Shown one piece after another: positions 10,575 to 21,218 of a stretch of 64,000 bases of DNA. The DNA comes from Amyelois transitella (lineage: Eukaryota > Arthropoda > Insecta > Lepidoptera > Pyralidae). The notes beneath the pieces are model-generated. The model made no database searches, was not told the DNA's origin, and was given only the letters and a program-made list of their open reading frames with translations. The position numbers and the translations under genes are program-made. The number at the start of each line of letters is the position of its first letter. The stretch's first letter is position 1. The DNA is taken from the NCBI RefSeq assembly GCF_032362555.1, contig NC_083517.1, forward strand, positions 7,646,001 through 7,710,000. The letters run 5' to 3'.

Positions 10575-13230
10575 CATACATACATACATACATACATAAA
10601 CTTACGCCTCTTTCCCGGAGGGGTAGGCAGAGACTACCTCTTTCCACTTGCCACGATCCCTGCATACTTCCTTTGCTTCATCCACATTCATAACTCTCTT
10701 CATGCAAGCTCGGCGGTTTCGGGCACTTTTGACCTGACCCTTCACCAGGACGTCCTTAATTTGATCAAGGTATGTTCGTCTAGGTCTTCCCACCCCGACC
10801 TTTCCCTCCACACTCTCCTTGTATATCTGCTTAGTCAACCTGTTTTCATTCATCCTCTCCACATGACCGAACCATCTCAACATACCCTTTTCTATTCCTG
10901 TAACTACATCTTCTTTCACATCACAACATTCCCTTATCACGCTGTTCCTTATCCGGTCACTCAATTTCACACCCAACATACTCCTTAACGCTCTCATTTC
11001 CACTGCATTTATTCTGCTTTCGTGCTTCTTTTGCCATACCCAACTTTCACTCCCATACATTAATGTCGGGACCAACACGCCCCTGTGCACAGCCAGTCGA
11101 GCCTTTTTGGATAGTTTCTGACTGCTCATAAAGGCATGCAAAGCTCCATTCACCATGTTCCCCGCGTTCACTCTCCTTTCAATATCACTATCACACTTGC
11201 CATCTGATGTAAACTTTGATCCTAGATATACAAACTCTTTCACTTGCTCAACTTTTTCTCCTCCAATCAAAATATTACATGCTGTCATTTCTTTCTCCAT
11301 TTCAAAAACCAGTGTTTTAGTTTAACTTACGTTCACTTTCATTCCTTTCTCTTTTAAAGCTTCATGCATACAGTTTACCATCTCCTGTAACTCCTCCGCT
11401 GATGACGCCAGTATAACCTGATCGTCGGCATAGAGCAGACATTTGACGAGTAATTCATTCATCCTTAATCCACTTTCAGACTCTTTCAAATCTGTCAAAC
11501 AACTATCCATAAATAGGTTGAACAGCCACGGTGACGCAACACATCCCTGCCTAACACCTTTCTCAATCTTAAACCACTCAGTGTGCGCTCCGTTTATCCT
11601 GACACAAGCACTCGAATCCTCATATAAGGATTTCAGTGCTCGTATCAAGAGACTGCTCACCCCATGCATAGAAAGTGCTGACCACAATTCATTCCTCTCA
11701 ACTCTGTCATAGGCCTTTTCCAAATCCACGAATGTGCAATAGACTTTTTGACTCTTGGCCAAAAACTTTTCGGCTATGCACCGCAAAGAAAAGACCTGAT
11801 CAGTACATCCCATTCCCTTTCGAAATCCCGCTTGAGCATCCCATATTTTGTCATCAGTTTCATTCCTGACTCTATTAATCAATACCTTAGCATTCAATTT
11901 GCCGACGACGCAGGCTTATACCACGATAATTTTTGCAGTCCAGTTGTGACCCTTTTCCTTTGTAAAGTGGCACAATAACAGCCTTACACCAATCTTTTGG
12001 TACTCGGCCGCTTCTACAACACAAATTGAAAAGGCAGTACAACTGTCTAGCTACGACGCCTTTTCCTGCTTTAAGCATCTCGACCGACACTCTGTCATAC
12101 CCGGCAGCCTTACCCGCTTTCATACTCTTAAGTGCTTCCACAATTTCAAACATTTCAATTTCGCCTTCCATCTCATTCTCTTTTTCTTCGCTATAGCAGA
12201 ACTCTTTCTTATTTTCTTCCTTTTTTCAAATAAACTCTCAAAATAGTCCTTCCATATCTTTAGCACACATTCTTCTCCTTTCACAACGCTACCATCCTGG
12301 CATCTGATCCTAGTCAGCTCTCTGGTTATAGTTTTTCCTCGGGCTGACCTTACGGATTTCCAGAATACTTTCAGATTTGACTGAAAGTCTTCTGATAGCC
12401 TTTTATCAAAATCCTCTTTATACTCTTCTTTCTTTCTAATCACAGCTTTCTTAACCAAATCTTTCATTTTTTTTATATTCCTTACGTGCTTCATTCACAT
12501 CCTCATCTATAACCTCTTGCATTCTTAAGTTAGCTTTTGCTGCTAACAAATCCAGCCATGCTTTCTTCTTTAATCGCACAAGTTCTTGCACATCTTTACT
12601 CATCCACGCATTTTTGTGATTTTTCCCTTTCCTTCTTCTACTTACACCACACACTTCAACAGCTACTTTCACAATTCTTTCTTTAAATTCCTTCCATCCA
12701 TCTTCAATATTGCTCCTCTCATCTAAATCTTCAATTTCATCCTTCAGTCTATTAATATACATCTTACCTACATCCATATCTTGCAAATTTTCTACTTTCA
12801 CTCTTTCCAAAGCGCTGGTTTGCTCCCTTACCCTGTGCCGCCAGCGATTGAAGATACCCCTTATCCGGGATATCACCAGTAAATGGTCCGAGTCAATGCC
12901 AGCACCGCGATATGCACGGGTATCCAGCACTTTGTTCTTCAATCTTTCATCTACAATCACAAAGTCTATCATACTTTTTAAAATACCTTCCACTCTTGTA
13001 TAGGTGTGGATCTCTTTATGTTGAAACATTGAGTTCGACACAAAAAGATCCCACTCTAGACAAATTTCTAATACACTTCTTCCATTATCATTCACCTTTT
13101 CGTCACCAAACGCACCAAGCACCTTTTCATATCCATCACGCTTTACACCCACCCATCCATTAAAATCACCTAACATAATAATCTTCTCATTTGGCTTGGT
13201 AACTTTCAATACTTCTCTTACACTATTCCA
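10575..13230 (-). mobile_element. RTE-like LINE, 5'-truncated, with target-site duplication
   Basis: A 10-bp duplication (GAACTCACAA) flanks the element at 10565-10574 and 13231-13240. The minus-strand element starts inside the endonuclease domain and ends with its reading frame running almost to the end, leaving a very short 3' UTR and a (TATG)n tail at 10575-10600. A minimal 3' UTR ending in short tandem repeats is typical of the RTE clade. Shorter 3' fragments of the same family occur at about 4.9, 13.8, 17.9, 22.2, 27.5, 33.8, 37.2 and 38.7 kb. Confidence 0.85.
10602..13209 (-). pseudogene. LINE endonuclease-reverse transcriptase, broken by frameshifts
   Basis: Five overlapping frames together make the C-terminal part of one polyprotein. 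13209-12451 carries the back half of an apurinic-type endonuclease (IIMLGDFNGWVG, SMIDFVIVDERL and a DSDHLLV motif). 12494-12120 is a linker. 12171-11887 and 11897-11322 carry the reverse transcriptase with GFRKGMGCTDQ, DLEKAYDRV, GVRQGC and the catalytic YADD. 11300-10602 is the C-terminal segment with SESWVW and WFGHVERM. Frame changes occur near 12470, 12140 and 11905, and an in-frame TAA lies near 11322. No functional protein can be made. The closest family is RTE by domain order and tail. Confidence 0.85.
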
Positions 13231-13527
13231 GAACTCACAAACGTTAACTTATAACGTTAAATATTATGAGCATTTAAATAAACGACATGTGCGCTCTGAT
13301 TGGATGAATACATCACGTGTTTCTTGGAAGAGGAGCAGGAGCTGCCCGCGGGTTTGTTCTCATCACAATAATTTTTACCTACAAAGGCTACAAGTTACTT
13401 ATTTTTCAAAATAATAATATTATCTCTTATACTGTTAACATTAAAATTAAACAAGTTTCGTTTATGGAATCTATCATTTTTATAAGATTGTTCGTTGTAT
13501 TCTTATTTTCGCTTCAATAAAATCAAG

Positions 13528-13797
13528 GTGCCGTGTGGTTCCCGGCACCAATAAAAAAAAAAAAGAATAGGACCACTCCATCTCTTTCCCATGGATGTCG
13601 TAAAAGGCGACTAAGGGATAGGCTTACAAACAAGGGATTCTTTTTTAGGCGACAGGCTAGCAACCTGTCACTATTTGAATCTCAATTCTATCATTAAGCC
13701 AAATAGCTGAACGTGGCCTTTCAGTCTTTTCAAGACTGTTGGCTCTGTCTACCCCGTAAGGGATATAGACGTGATGATATGTATGTGTATGTATGTA
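13528..13797 (+). mobile_element. Full-length TATG-tailed SINE with 10-bp target duplication
   Basis: It begins with the self-complementary GTGCCG...CGGCAC end and finishes with (TATG)n. The duplication TAAAATCAAG lies at 13518-13527 and 13798-13807. It inserted at the edge of an older LINE 3' fragment. It has the same internal blocks as the copies at 31305, 35342, 56675 and 58202. Confidence 0.85.
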
Positions 13798-13800
13798 TAA

Positions 13801-13945
13801 AATCAAGTACCCGAAACCACCGAGCTTGCATAAAGAGAGTTATGAATGTGGATAAAGCGAAGGAAGTGTGCAGAGATCGTGGCAGGTGGAAAGAGGAAGT
13901 CTCTGCCTACCCCTCCGGGAAAGAGGCGTGATTTTATATATGTAT
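13801..13945 (+). repeat. RTE-like LINE 3' end fragment
   Basis: This matches the last ~140 bp of the LINE at 10575-13230 in the opposite orientation, including the codons for RVMNVDKAKEVCRDRG and the 'ctacccctccgggaaagagg' end. It abuts the SINE at 13528-13797. Confidence 0.85.
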
Positions 13946-14656
13946 AAAATCAATACATATACTTAAAATAATACAGTAAAATAAAATTATCTGAAAAATT
14001 CACGATACCAGCCTAGTCCCTTCACGAACATTAAACAAGGGATTGTTAGCGTTACCAAATAAACAATAAAAGTAACGATATATAACATTATTTTCTAAAA
14101 GTTATGACTGATATCAGTAATGTAATCTTATAACGTTATAAAAAGATATTAAATTGCTTTTATATCGTAACCAATTAACTTTATAAATATAGGTACCTAA
14201 AGTATGTCTGTCGCAACGCAACTGTACGATACGCGACGCGATTAGAAGTGTTCACGGCGAATCCGTCATATTTACGTCATGTTATAAATAAGTAGCCATT
14301 ACCCAGCATAACGGTACTTAATTTATAACGTAAACGCTGTTTGACAGTAATACGATCCAATTGTTAAACGGTAATTCAAGCCCTGCGTTAAACTCTTTTT
14401 GTATCTCCTTGTATATTGAATAACGTCAGTAATCATTGTCAAGTGTCAAAACGGCATAATATTAAGATTTACCTTGGCAAACTTATTATTATTTTATGGT
14501 TATCTCGGATAATAATCTTAAAATCTCCATCTATCTACTCCACCCACATTTTAACTTTGTTTTTATTATTTGTGGCTTTGTTTCACATGCTATGGATGAT
14601 TATAGGTAGACTAAAACTTCAGAAATATTAAGTGTTTTATCAGTGTTAGTGTTTCA
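13946..14656. other. Upstream region of PGAP2
   Basis: No upstream exon is recognised. The first ATG used is at 14657. A short open stretch at 14416-14631 has no recognisable protein similarity and lies in presumed 5' UTR or promoter sequence. Confidence 0.45.
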
Positions 14657-16219
14657 ATGTATCTTCCTCTTCATAATGTTTCAGCAGGAAAGAAGTATTA
14701 TTTTAGGATTCCAGTTACTAAACTTTCTTTTTTTACAGTATCATTACCTTTATTTTCCTTTATAATTTGTGTTTTGTTAACTATGTATAAAGACTTTGAT
14801 AGAGCCAATAAAACTCATTGTAATATTCCGAATATTTTTCCCTCTATATCTGCCTCTATAGGAAACTATGAACCCCAAATTACTATATGGAAAACAGCTA
14901 TTTATACACATGCTCCTTTAAGATTTATTTTGATATATTTACGGTGGGATTATTATAAAAGTATTATAAGAGATGATTGTAGAATAATAGTTAAATTGGC
15001 AGTGAGCCTTAATATAATTGAGAATATTACATTACTAGGTTTAACTCATTGGACATCTTCTTTGAATTACTGTAAGTAAACCAAAATAAACTCAAATAAT
15101 AAGTAGTTTATAATCATCTGCTCATGAGGTGAAGGGTGCTATTTAGTTGCAAATGTCTGTATTTTTAGATAGTAGAAACAAAACAAAATTATTACAGGTA
15201 CCTTATACAAGAGAAAACCCTGCATCCATTTAGTAACATACTTTGTATAAGTTCCTTAAAAAAGCAAAACACTACTCAGTTAAACTTTAATATTTTTATT
15301 GGATTTAAAATAAAAAGCAAATTATATTTTGAAAAAGTTATAACATTAGTCAAATATGTTTTATTTACAAATATTTATCATTATTTTTACACATACAGTG
15401 ACATGATTTTTACCAAAACAACAAAGTTTATAAAATATTTTTTTACAGCATATCATGAAGTATGTTTCAAAACTTTCATAGCTGCTTCCTTATTATATAT
15501 GGTTTTTATATGTATTTTGCTAACAAAATGCAGAAGGAGGCCAAACATTACATTATTGGAAAGATACTCTGTAAAACTGAAATGGAGGCTCTTCTTAGTC
15601 AATGCCAGCACATTTACAATGGCAGCTTATTTCTTTTTAAGACATAACAGTCTTTGTGAACCATATGGTAAGTAAGTAAGAAAGAGTTATAGGAAAAAAT
15701 TTAAAACAGAAAAAGATTGTACCAATGACATTGATCGTACAAAACACAAATGAAAAAACTTAGATAAACTTAACAATTGGCTTTAAATTTTAATAAACAA
15801 ACAGTATTAACTATTCAAATAAACATATAATGTGTTTTGATAACCCTACCAAAATCCTTGTAGAACATGCTTATATTCCAAATTTCAGTGAAATCTATTC
15901 AGTGGTTTAAGGCATACATTCATAAACATATTAGTTACATAGGTGCAAGTTATATCATTGATCTTACTTTATCTATGTACTTATAGTCAAAACATCCACA
16001 ACAAAATTTATTTCTATAAAAATATATATCAATACTACAATATTTAATCTGGTCAACTGATATTATTTGTGTTTTATTTTTCTTTCAGTATACTCGATCT
16101 TTGCATTCTCTGAATACATAGTTGTGGTTAGTAATATACTATACCACTGTACAACAGTGTATGACCTTCACTCGCACTTCATTACAATATCAAAGCATGG
16201 AGTTACTATTGAGAAATGA
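14657..16219 (+). CDS. PGAP2: Post-GPI attachment to proteins factor 2 (PGAP2)
   Basis: Three exons in phase: 14657-15071, 15449-15667 and 16089-16219 with the stop TGA; 254 aa, the usual length for the short PGAP2 form. PGAP2 is a Golgi/ER multi-pass protein needed for lipid remodelling of GPI anchors, where the unsaturated sn-2 chain is replaced by a saturated one. Recognisable parts are the first membrane segment (about residues 24-42), the CNIPNIFPSISASIG block after it, the ENITLLGLTHW segment, KLKWRLFLVNASTF, the RHNSLCEPYG block spanning the second splice site, and the final VYSIFAFSEYIVVVSN membrane segment. Splice sites are canonical (gtaagt donors, acag and tcag acceptors). No damage is seen. 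It is convergent with the L2HGDH gene downstream. Confidence 0.93.
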
Positions 16220-17058
16220 TAATCATGGCTGGGAACTGATGGTCACATGTGTAACAATTATGATTGTTGGCATCAAGTTTGGACAAATAAAGAAAATCAT
16301 ATTTAAACTTGAAGTTTTTGTAAAATAAAAAGAATTATAAGTTGTAAATAATTGACTTCCACTTACATATGTTTTTAAGTTTTTTTAAATGTATGAATAT
16401 TAAAATATTGTTTTTATTTATTTATGCCTCAAAAATATACTATTTATTTTTATTATCAATACATAAAAAATAATACAATAAATTTATAGAAAAATAATTT
16501 TGCAACATTTCCTATTTAGCTTACAGTAAAATATTAACTTTGTTTTCTTAAAAACTTAACTTTAACAAGTTAATAATTTGCCACAAGACCACTTCAAACA
16601 AGGGTGTTGTGTCAGTTATCTTAATACTACAAATAAAATAATGACTTTCATTGAAGCACCTTCTGTTGATTGTGACTGATTTTATATATCACAAAATCAT
16701 GACCTCTTGACGAGAAAAGTACAATCAAATACACACGGAACTCTACAATGTTGTAATAGGGGCAAATTTTGGTAACTTGATATGCTTTTGACTGTACCTA
16801 TACTACTTTCAATAAGTATAATGGGTGAAATGGTAAAACTTTTCTATCTGACCCAGTGTATGTGTTCATACATAGTTTACTGTCAATCTACAATTAAAAA
16901 TATGATATTTCATCACATAAAAGAATGTACAATTCTGAGTGTATAAAACATAATTGTATAATAATTAAAAAAATATAAATCGATCTAAAATAACCTTATT
17001 TTTAAATAAAATTTGTATAATACAAATATAAGGAATTAACAATCACTTATCTGACTAG
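16220..17058. other. Convergent 3' flank of PGAP2 and L2HGDH
   Basis: AT-rich, no exon seen. It should hold the 3' UTRs of both flanking genes, which face each other here; several AATAAA or ATTAAA-like words occur but none can be assigned. Confidence 0.5.
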
Positions 17059-19979
17059 CTAGAACTTAAATTGTTCTTTCATTTTATCAGCAATCATCTC
17101 TGCAATAGCCAATGATGATGTAGCACCTGGTGAAGGTGCATTACGGCAGTGCAGCACTCGACTTCCGATAGCACCCGAGGATGGGTTGGAATCAAATACA
17201 AAGTCTTCTACCAATGTACCTAAAACAGTCATATGTATATTTTTATTTACATGGAAAAATAAAACATGCGACTTATCAGCTCTGATAATGAAACATTTTA
17301 CATTAGCTGTTACCACCTAAGTATACTAAAATGTATTATGGGATATAAACTTTATAATATACTAGCTGTTGCCCGCAGCTTCGTTCCCGGACATTGCTGT
17401 ATTACGCAAATCCTATGAAAACAGTCTTTTTGCTGGATGAAAAGTATATGGTACGCTTGTTTTTCTAAGTACAGACTACAGTTCTAAAGGATTTAAACGT
17501 GCTTTAGATTACTTTTGCCTGCAAATTCGTACACACAATGTTTATTTCCTTAGATAGTGTTCACTACACAAAGAATTAACATGCCAAATTAACGATATTT
17601 ATAATGAAATAGCATTTCCCACAGTTTTACTCGGTACATTATTGTTCATAGACAATCCTGCGGGAATATAATTTATTTTAAAACAAATATATGCTCATGG
17701 CACCTTCGGATAGTGTAGTTATAAAATGGGGAAAAATATTTTTCCATCAGTTTCGTAGATTTTGAAATTATTCATTACAAAGATACTACAAATCTTTTAT
17801 CTTTATTAATAGCGCAGATTAATTATGATGATTTTGATAGAGTCCTTGAGTGAAGAATGAAACAAAAGTAGAACTTATGTAGATATTGTGGCAAGTGAGA
17901 AGATGCTGTCTCTGCCTAGCCCTTCAAAAAAAAATGTGAATAAAATCACTGAATATCAATAATCATATGTCATATGGTTTGTGCTAGCTATCCCAAATCA
18001 AACTCCATTAAACCATTGAAACTCGGACCACACTATACAACACTTTTTTGTATCACTACTCAGACAATGCTACCATTTATAGCAATTTATTCAATCATTT
18101 CAGTCTTAGGCTGACTTCCTTGGAGTATGATTTGATTGAATTTAATTGATTATCAATGACATCAGCATCATTTGTTTTGTTTATTGAAATATTTGTCGTT
18201 TGTGTCATTTATCATCATCAATATAATATAAATTGATATGTATATAATATGAATTATAATCATAACAGTTAATCAGTCATTTAGGGAATTCAAATCTTAG
18301 TTGACTAGTTAATCTTTATAAAAGATTAAATCAGTTATATTTAGAATAGTGTAGGTGTTTAAAAGATTAGTATTTACCATCTTTTGTCATTGCCTGTGCC
18401 CTGACTCCTGCGGGTCCTTTCTCCACATCTGCTACAGATAAATTTTCAATATACCTCTGTATCTGCATTACTTGTAGTGGTGTTATAGCTGATCGTATCA
18501 TTTCCTTGAACCCAAATCCTGCATATTTTAATGCCATTTTCCGGAAACCAGAAAAACCGCATATCTCTCTCAGTTCTGTAGTGTTGATATCATTCCATCT
18601 GAAATATTGTTTGTTAAGTGTCATTGGCTTGTTAAGAGTCAAGGCCATTTTGATATATCAAATATTAAACATCATTGTTATCTATTTATATACATACACA
18701 AGCAATCCAGATAAATAATCAAAATTCAACAATATGATAAAGTTAAATATCTGTATACCTTTAAATGACTTTGACAGAAACTATTAAAATATAATTTCTT
18801 ATTATATGACATCATTTAATGGTTATAAAGTCATAAAATGTAAAAATAAACTTAAAATAAATTTATTCATACCAAATTATTGGTACTTAATAATTATCAT
18901 AGCAATATAATCTAGGTTAAAGTAAGTTTTTTATCATAATCACCTATATCCTTCTTTACAAAATGCTAAAATAGCATTTGGACCAACAATAACACGGCCA
19001 TCTATTCTAGGGGTCACATGAACACCCAAAAATGGGAATCTTGGATCTGGTACTGGATAAATATTGGCTTTTGCTATATTACTTTTGTTCTGTACAACAT
19101 ATAAATATTCTCCTCTAAAAGGTATAATTTTTGGCTCCTCCGGGCAGCCAGTCAAAGTTGCAATAGTATCAGAATGAAGCCCACAGCATGTAAGAACATA
19201 TTTTGCATGGACAGTGTCTCCTTTACTGTTTATTATCATAACAGGGTAATCTGCACTTTCTGCTTCAGCAAATTTATTCACTTCATAATTCAAGTAAGCT
19301 TTGCCACCTTTATCTTTGAAATCTTCTACATAAGATCTGGTGACCTCACCCCAATTCACAATGCCAGTGTTTGGTGACCACAGTGCCTGGACACCCTTAC
19401 AATTTGGTTCAACTTCACGCAATTCCTTTGCATCTAAAATTGTTAAATCTTTAACTCCATTCTTTATCCCACGATCATATAAATCTAATAATCTGGGAAC
19501 TTCAGATCTATCAGTAGCTACAATCAGTTTTCCACACTTGGAATATTTTATGCCTTTTTCATCTAAATATTTGTAAGACAAATTTAGGCCTTTCACACAT
19601 AATTTAGCTTTCAATGTCCCTGGTTTATAATAAATGCCAGCATGAATAACGCCACTGTTATTTCCACTTTGATGGTAAGCAAATCGATCTTCTTTTTCAA
19701 CTAAAGCTATTTTCAATTGTGGATGTCTATATACTAGTTCTCTGGCAGACGCTGATCCCACTATACCACCTCCAATAACAACAATGTCATAATTTTCTTT
19801 TCTTATTGTACTATACCTGTAAAATATTTATATAATAAAAAAGTTAGTCATATTTTTCAACACAATAGTGACCATTTAATGCTATTAAAAATAACATACC
19901 TGGGCGAGTTGTACTTAAATTTCGAAGGCCCACTCAAGGTCAACAATGAGATCTTTTTCCATTTCATTAGTGTAGCCAT
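17059..19979 (-). CDS. L2HGDH: L-2-hydroxyglutarate dehydrogenase, mitochondrial
   Basis: Four exons in phase: 19979-19900, 19816-18944, 18598-18378 and 17219-17059; 444 aa, close to the family's usual ~460. The enzyme is an FAD-linked mitochondrial dehydrogenase that oxidises L-2-hydroxyglutarate to 2-oxoglutarate, a metabolite-repair reaction. Exon 1 gives a basic, Ser-rich leader suited to mitochondrial import. The FAD-binding GGGIVG lies at residues 42-47 after the YDIVVI strand. [36 protein letters not shown], the [20 protein letters not shown] block, GPAGVRAQA and the C-terminal [20 protein letters not shown] are all hallmark stretches of this family. All introns are GT-AG. It is divergent from the BTB-FLYWCH gene and probably shares the DRE-rich region upstream. 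Confidence 0.95.
17363..17945. repeat. Retroelement debris in L2HGDH intron 3
   Basis: About 17363-17410 begins with 'actagctgttgcccgcagct', a phrase like the LINE-related debris near 28.9 kb. About 17870-17945 (plus) is a degraded RTE-like LINE 3' end ('gtggcaag', 'tctctgcctagccct'). Neither affects splice sites. Confidence 0.5.
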
Positions 19980-20407
19980 TGTTTTTGTTTATAGCAAAAT
20001 AAAAAAGTGCGCTGTTGCTCAAATTAACTACGGCATAGAACTAAATTCCTTGGTATGCAGACTATTATTTTACGTTGTTGGTACGTATTTATTAATAACT
20101 TTATTATCTCATTACACCGTTGAAAAGATAGAACTGTTGTTATTTATCGGGCTTTAACTTATTTAACAGCCGCGCGTGCACGAAAAGTATAATTTAATCG
20201 AGCTAAACATTTTTAGTATTATGCAGATATCGTAAATAAGTGTCAAATTAATTATAAGGCGTCACAAGGTGTACTGTTAGCTACTTACTTAGTAATAATT
20301 AATTTTCCTACAGTAAAACTAAACAAAAAAAAACTAAATAAGTAGTAGGTAGGTATCTGCAGTCTGCAGGTATAATCTAAAATCTAACCAACTGATTAGT
20401 GTTGCCG

Positions 20408-20812
20408 ATCGATAGGCCACTATCAATAGGTTATCGATAGTCGAGCAAAAGCAAAAGTATCGATAGCGCAGTTACGTCAATACTATTGACTCACAACGTT
20501 TATTGTTCTTGCCTATCGATAGTGAACTGGGTTCTTCCCTTCCACCCCTTCTTTTCTCCCTTTCCCTCCATCTTCTCCTTCGCCATTCTTTGAATTAATG
20601 CGATTGAATCATATCCCACTGTTAATAATGTAAACCTATCGATACTTTCGAAAATAGTGACAATATTGATGATCAATACGATAGGATTTGTAGTTTATCA
20701 ATCCTGATATACCAAAGTGACCTATCAATAGGCCTAATAATACTATCGATAGGCTTAACTATAGGTTAGACAATTTTCAAGGTCAACTATCGATAGTAAA
20801 ACTACTATCGAT
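20408..20812. promoter_or_regulatory. Cluster of ATCGAT (DRE-like) sites between divergent genes
   Basis: ATCGAT occurs eight times in 405 bp, at about 20408, 20433, 20459, 20515, 20639, 20745, 20789 and 20807. Most copies sit inside the palindrome CTATCGATAG or TATCGATA, and near-copies (CTATCAATAGG) lie in between. In Drosophila TATCGATA is the DRE bound by DREF, and CGATA is bound by the insulator protein BEAF-32; both mark housekeeping promoters and domain borders. The cluster lies 430 bp from the L2HGDH start and 400 bp from the BTB gene start. A shared promoter or boundary role is inferred. Confidence 0.65.
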
Positions 20813-21218
20813 TTTAACATGTATTTATTATCAGTTATAAAAAATTAAATTTGAAATAGACTGTCAAGTCAATATCCACAAATTATAAATCATTAAATTA
20901 TGCTAATAATATGTAGCATAATAAATTATCATTCATTGTATTGTAATTATTAAACAACTCAATCTGTGTAATCTGCCCCGCATATATTCATCATTCATCT
21001 TGCACTTGCACTTGCTTTTGCTTATCTGTGGCTTTATTTTGGCAATTCGAATCTAAGTCAATTCAGTTTGACATTTGAATTTGTGACTGTTTGTGGTGGA
21101 TTGTTTACTTTATTATTTTATTTTGTTACCTGCTATCGTTTTGGTTATACCTGGGGAATTTCGTAGTTGGGCTTATTTACCTGTTACTCACACAGCACAA
21201 AACAATTATAATAAAATA

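Noticed and set aside
21093-21218. In-frame upstream ATG extending the BTB protein
   Set aside because: The extra 42 residues look like translated UTR; the ttk-type BTB domain normally begins just after the Met at 21219.
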